Assembly (NCBI RefSeq): GCF_010015445.1
Contig: NC_053134.1
Coordinates: forward strand, 17,810,629-17,874,628
DNA length: 64,000 nucleotides
Source of the DNA: Perca fluviatilis
Taxonomy: Eukaryota > Chordata > Actinopteri > Perciformes > Percidae
Direction of reading: 5' to 3'
The notes beneath the pieces are model-generated. The model saw only the letters and a program-made list of their open reading frames with translations. It had not been told where the DNA came from and did not search any database. Position 1 is the stretch's first letter. Each line of letters starts with the position of its first letter. Made by a program: the position numbers and the translations under genes. Positions 63,228-64,000 of this stretch are shown one piece after another.

Positions 63228-64000
63228 GGGATTGTCAGACATTTTTTGGAAATACACTTATTCGCGCTTTTGCAAGATTTAGATGAGAAGATTGATACAA
63301 CTCTTGTGTTTGTTTGTTAAATATGTAGCTGGAGCCAGCAGATGGTTAGCTTAGCTTAGCATAAAGACTGGAAACAGGGGAAAACAGCTTGGCTCTATCC
63401 AAAGGTAGTCTCGCATTGCCAGACCTTCCTCCACAGCGCTGCGAGGGAGGGTCTGGCTAGTCCACACAGCATTCCAAGATAGGAGAAAAACGTGTTCTGG
63501 TTTATTGGCATTTTTTTTTTAAACCAATCACAGTCGTTAGCGCCGCATGGAGCCCGGGTGCCTCTGCAAAATAGCCTTGGGAAGGAACTTGTTTTGGTGG
63601 AACGTGTGTATGTTCAAAGGTTGTTTTAGTCGTGCAACAGAAAACTCAGATTGGACAGATAGTCTAGCTAGCTGTCTGGATTTACCTTGAAGAGATCTGA
63701 GGAGCAGTTAACCGTAGTCCTCATAAATCAACCTGAGTTTGAAATGCCAACACAAAGAAAGCGGAAGGTAACGGATATCAGGCCGAAATGAGGGACATCC
63801 GGCGGAATTTCCAGCGGCACCTGAAAAATCCCAGAAGTGGAACGTCATGGATATAGACTAATCCAAAGGTAACAAAATCCACCAAACAGCACCGATAAAG
63901 ATCACTAATTAACACATTATATTATGACTGATTAATCCTTACAGAAACTGAAGTACAAAAATGACAATTCACATTTCTTGGTCGGGACCAGTAGCTTCCT
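63228..64000 (+). mobile_element. Dispersed percomorph repeat, split by a MITE, cut by window end
   Basis: The left part includes TTTTGGAAATACACTTATTC, GAGAAGATTGATACAACTC, AGCTTAGCATAAAGACTGG and GCTTGGCTCTATCCAAAGG; after the inserted MITE it resumes with TAACAAAATCCACC, ATCACTAATTAACACATT and AAACTGAAGTACAAAAATG. This is the best copy of the family also present at 21785 and 42518. The sequence still matches at the last base of the window. Confidence 0.75.
63406..63860. mobile_element. 455-bp MITE with 9-bp target duplication
   Basis: The element begins TAGTCTCGCATTGCCAGACC and ends GGATATAGACTA; the shared terminal inverted repeat is TAGTCT with weaker similarity beyond. It is bounded by identical ATCCAAAGG on both sides (63397-63405 and 63861-63869). 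Near the left end CCAGACCTTCCTC and GAGGGAGGGTCTGG can fold into a hairpin. A 9-bp duplication fits Mutator-like elements, but superfamily assignment from a MITE is an inference. No transposase frame. I know this sequence as an abundant fish repeat. Confidence 0.85.

Overview
The window reads as non-coding vertebrate nuclear DNA, almost certainly from a percomorph (spiny-rayed) teleost fish. That assignment rests on the repeats. A TIR element ending in GCATTGCC/AGACTA, a TTAA-flanked AGGGGTGATAGAATG element, tRNA-headed SINEs, and L1- and L2/CR1-type LINE remnants are all recognisable from memory as common fish repeats. No complete protein-coding gene, rRNA, tRNA gene or CRISPR array could be supported.

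Left 19.3 kb (1-19338): one uninterrupted-orientation tandem array of a 36-bp AT-rich monomer (core CGACATACTATACTATGG, then a T-run and ATCACT plus a TTTATT or GTTTT ending). It is open at the left window edge. The monomer has no stop codon in any + frame and 36 is a multiple of 3, so the array gives dozens of long spurious ORFs with a 12-residue period. Variant monomers recur at long spacing: about 1.4 kb between 6.6 and 12.3 kb, about 1.85 kb between 13.2 and 15.4 kb, and about 1.06 kb between 16.7 and 18.9 kb. This implies at least two higher-order repeat units inside the array. Small insertions and deletions are abundant between about 1.5 and 12 kb and rare after 15.6 kb.

Right 44.7 kb (19339-64000): AT-rich intergenic or intronic sequence with dispersed elements. 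In order these are: a candidate last coding exon on the minus strand (20576-20700, low confidence), a Myb/SANT-like ORF remnant near 22.3 kb, a hAT-type MITE with near-perfect 8-bp target duplication (23273-23639), a GCTAACATGCTAA-type repeat (27.1-27.4 kb), a SINE (34281-34522), an L2/CR1-like LINE tail (37.4-38.2 kb), a SINE remnant (40.6 kb), a tail-to-tail pair of one dispersed repeat (42.5-42.8 kb), a SINE lacking box B (46022-46375), a 1.87-kb TTAA-flanked Kolobok-like foldback element (46449-48319), a transposon nested inside a second repeat (50.4-51.9 kb), a TTAA-ended fragment (55.1-55.45 kb), a 3'-end L1 copy with a frameshift (57.9-59.0 kb), a perfect 29-bp hairpin (60.94-61.0 kb) and a 455-bp MITE nested in another repeat with a 9-bp target duplication (63406-63860). 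Microsatellites are scattered throughout.

Because no host gene is recognised there is no pathway to describe. The candidate for something undescribed is the nested higher-order organisation of the 36-bp array, with the caveat that part of its apparent diversity may be assembly error.
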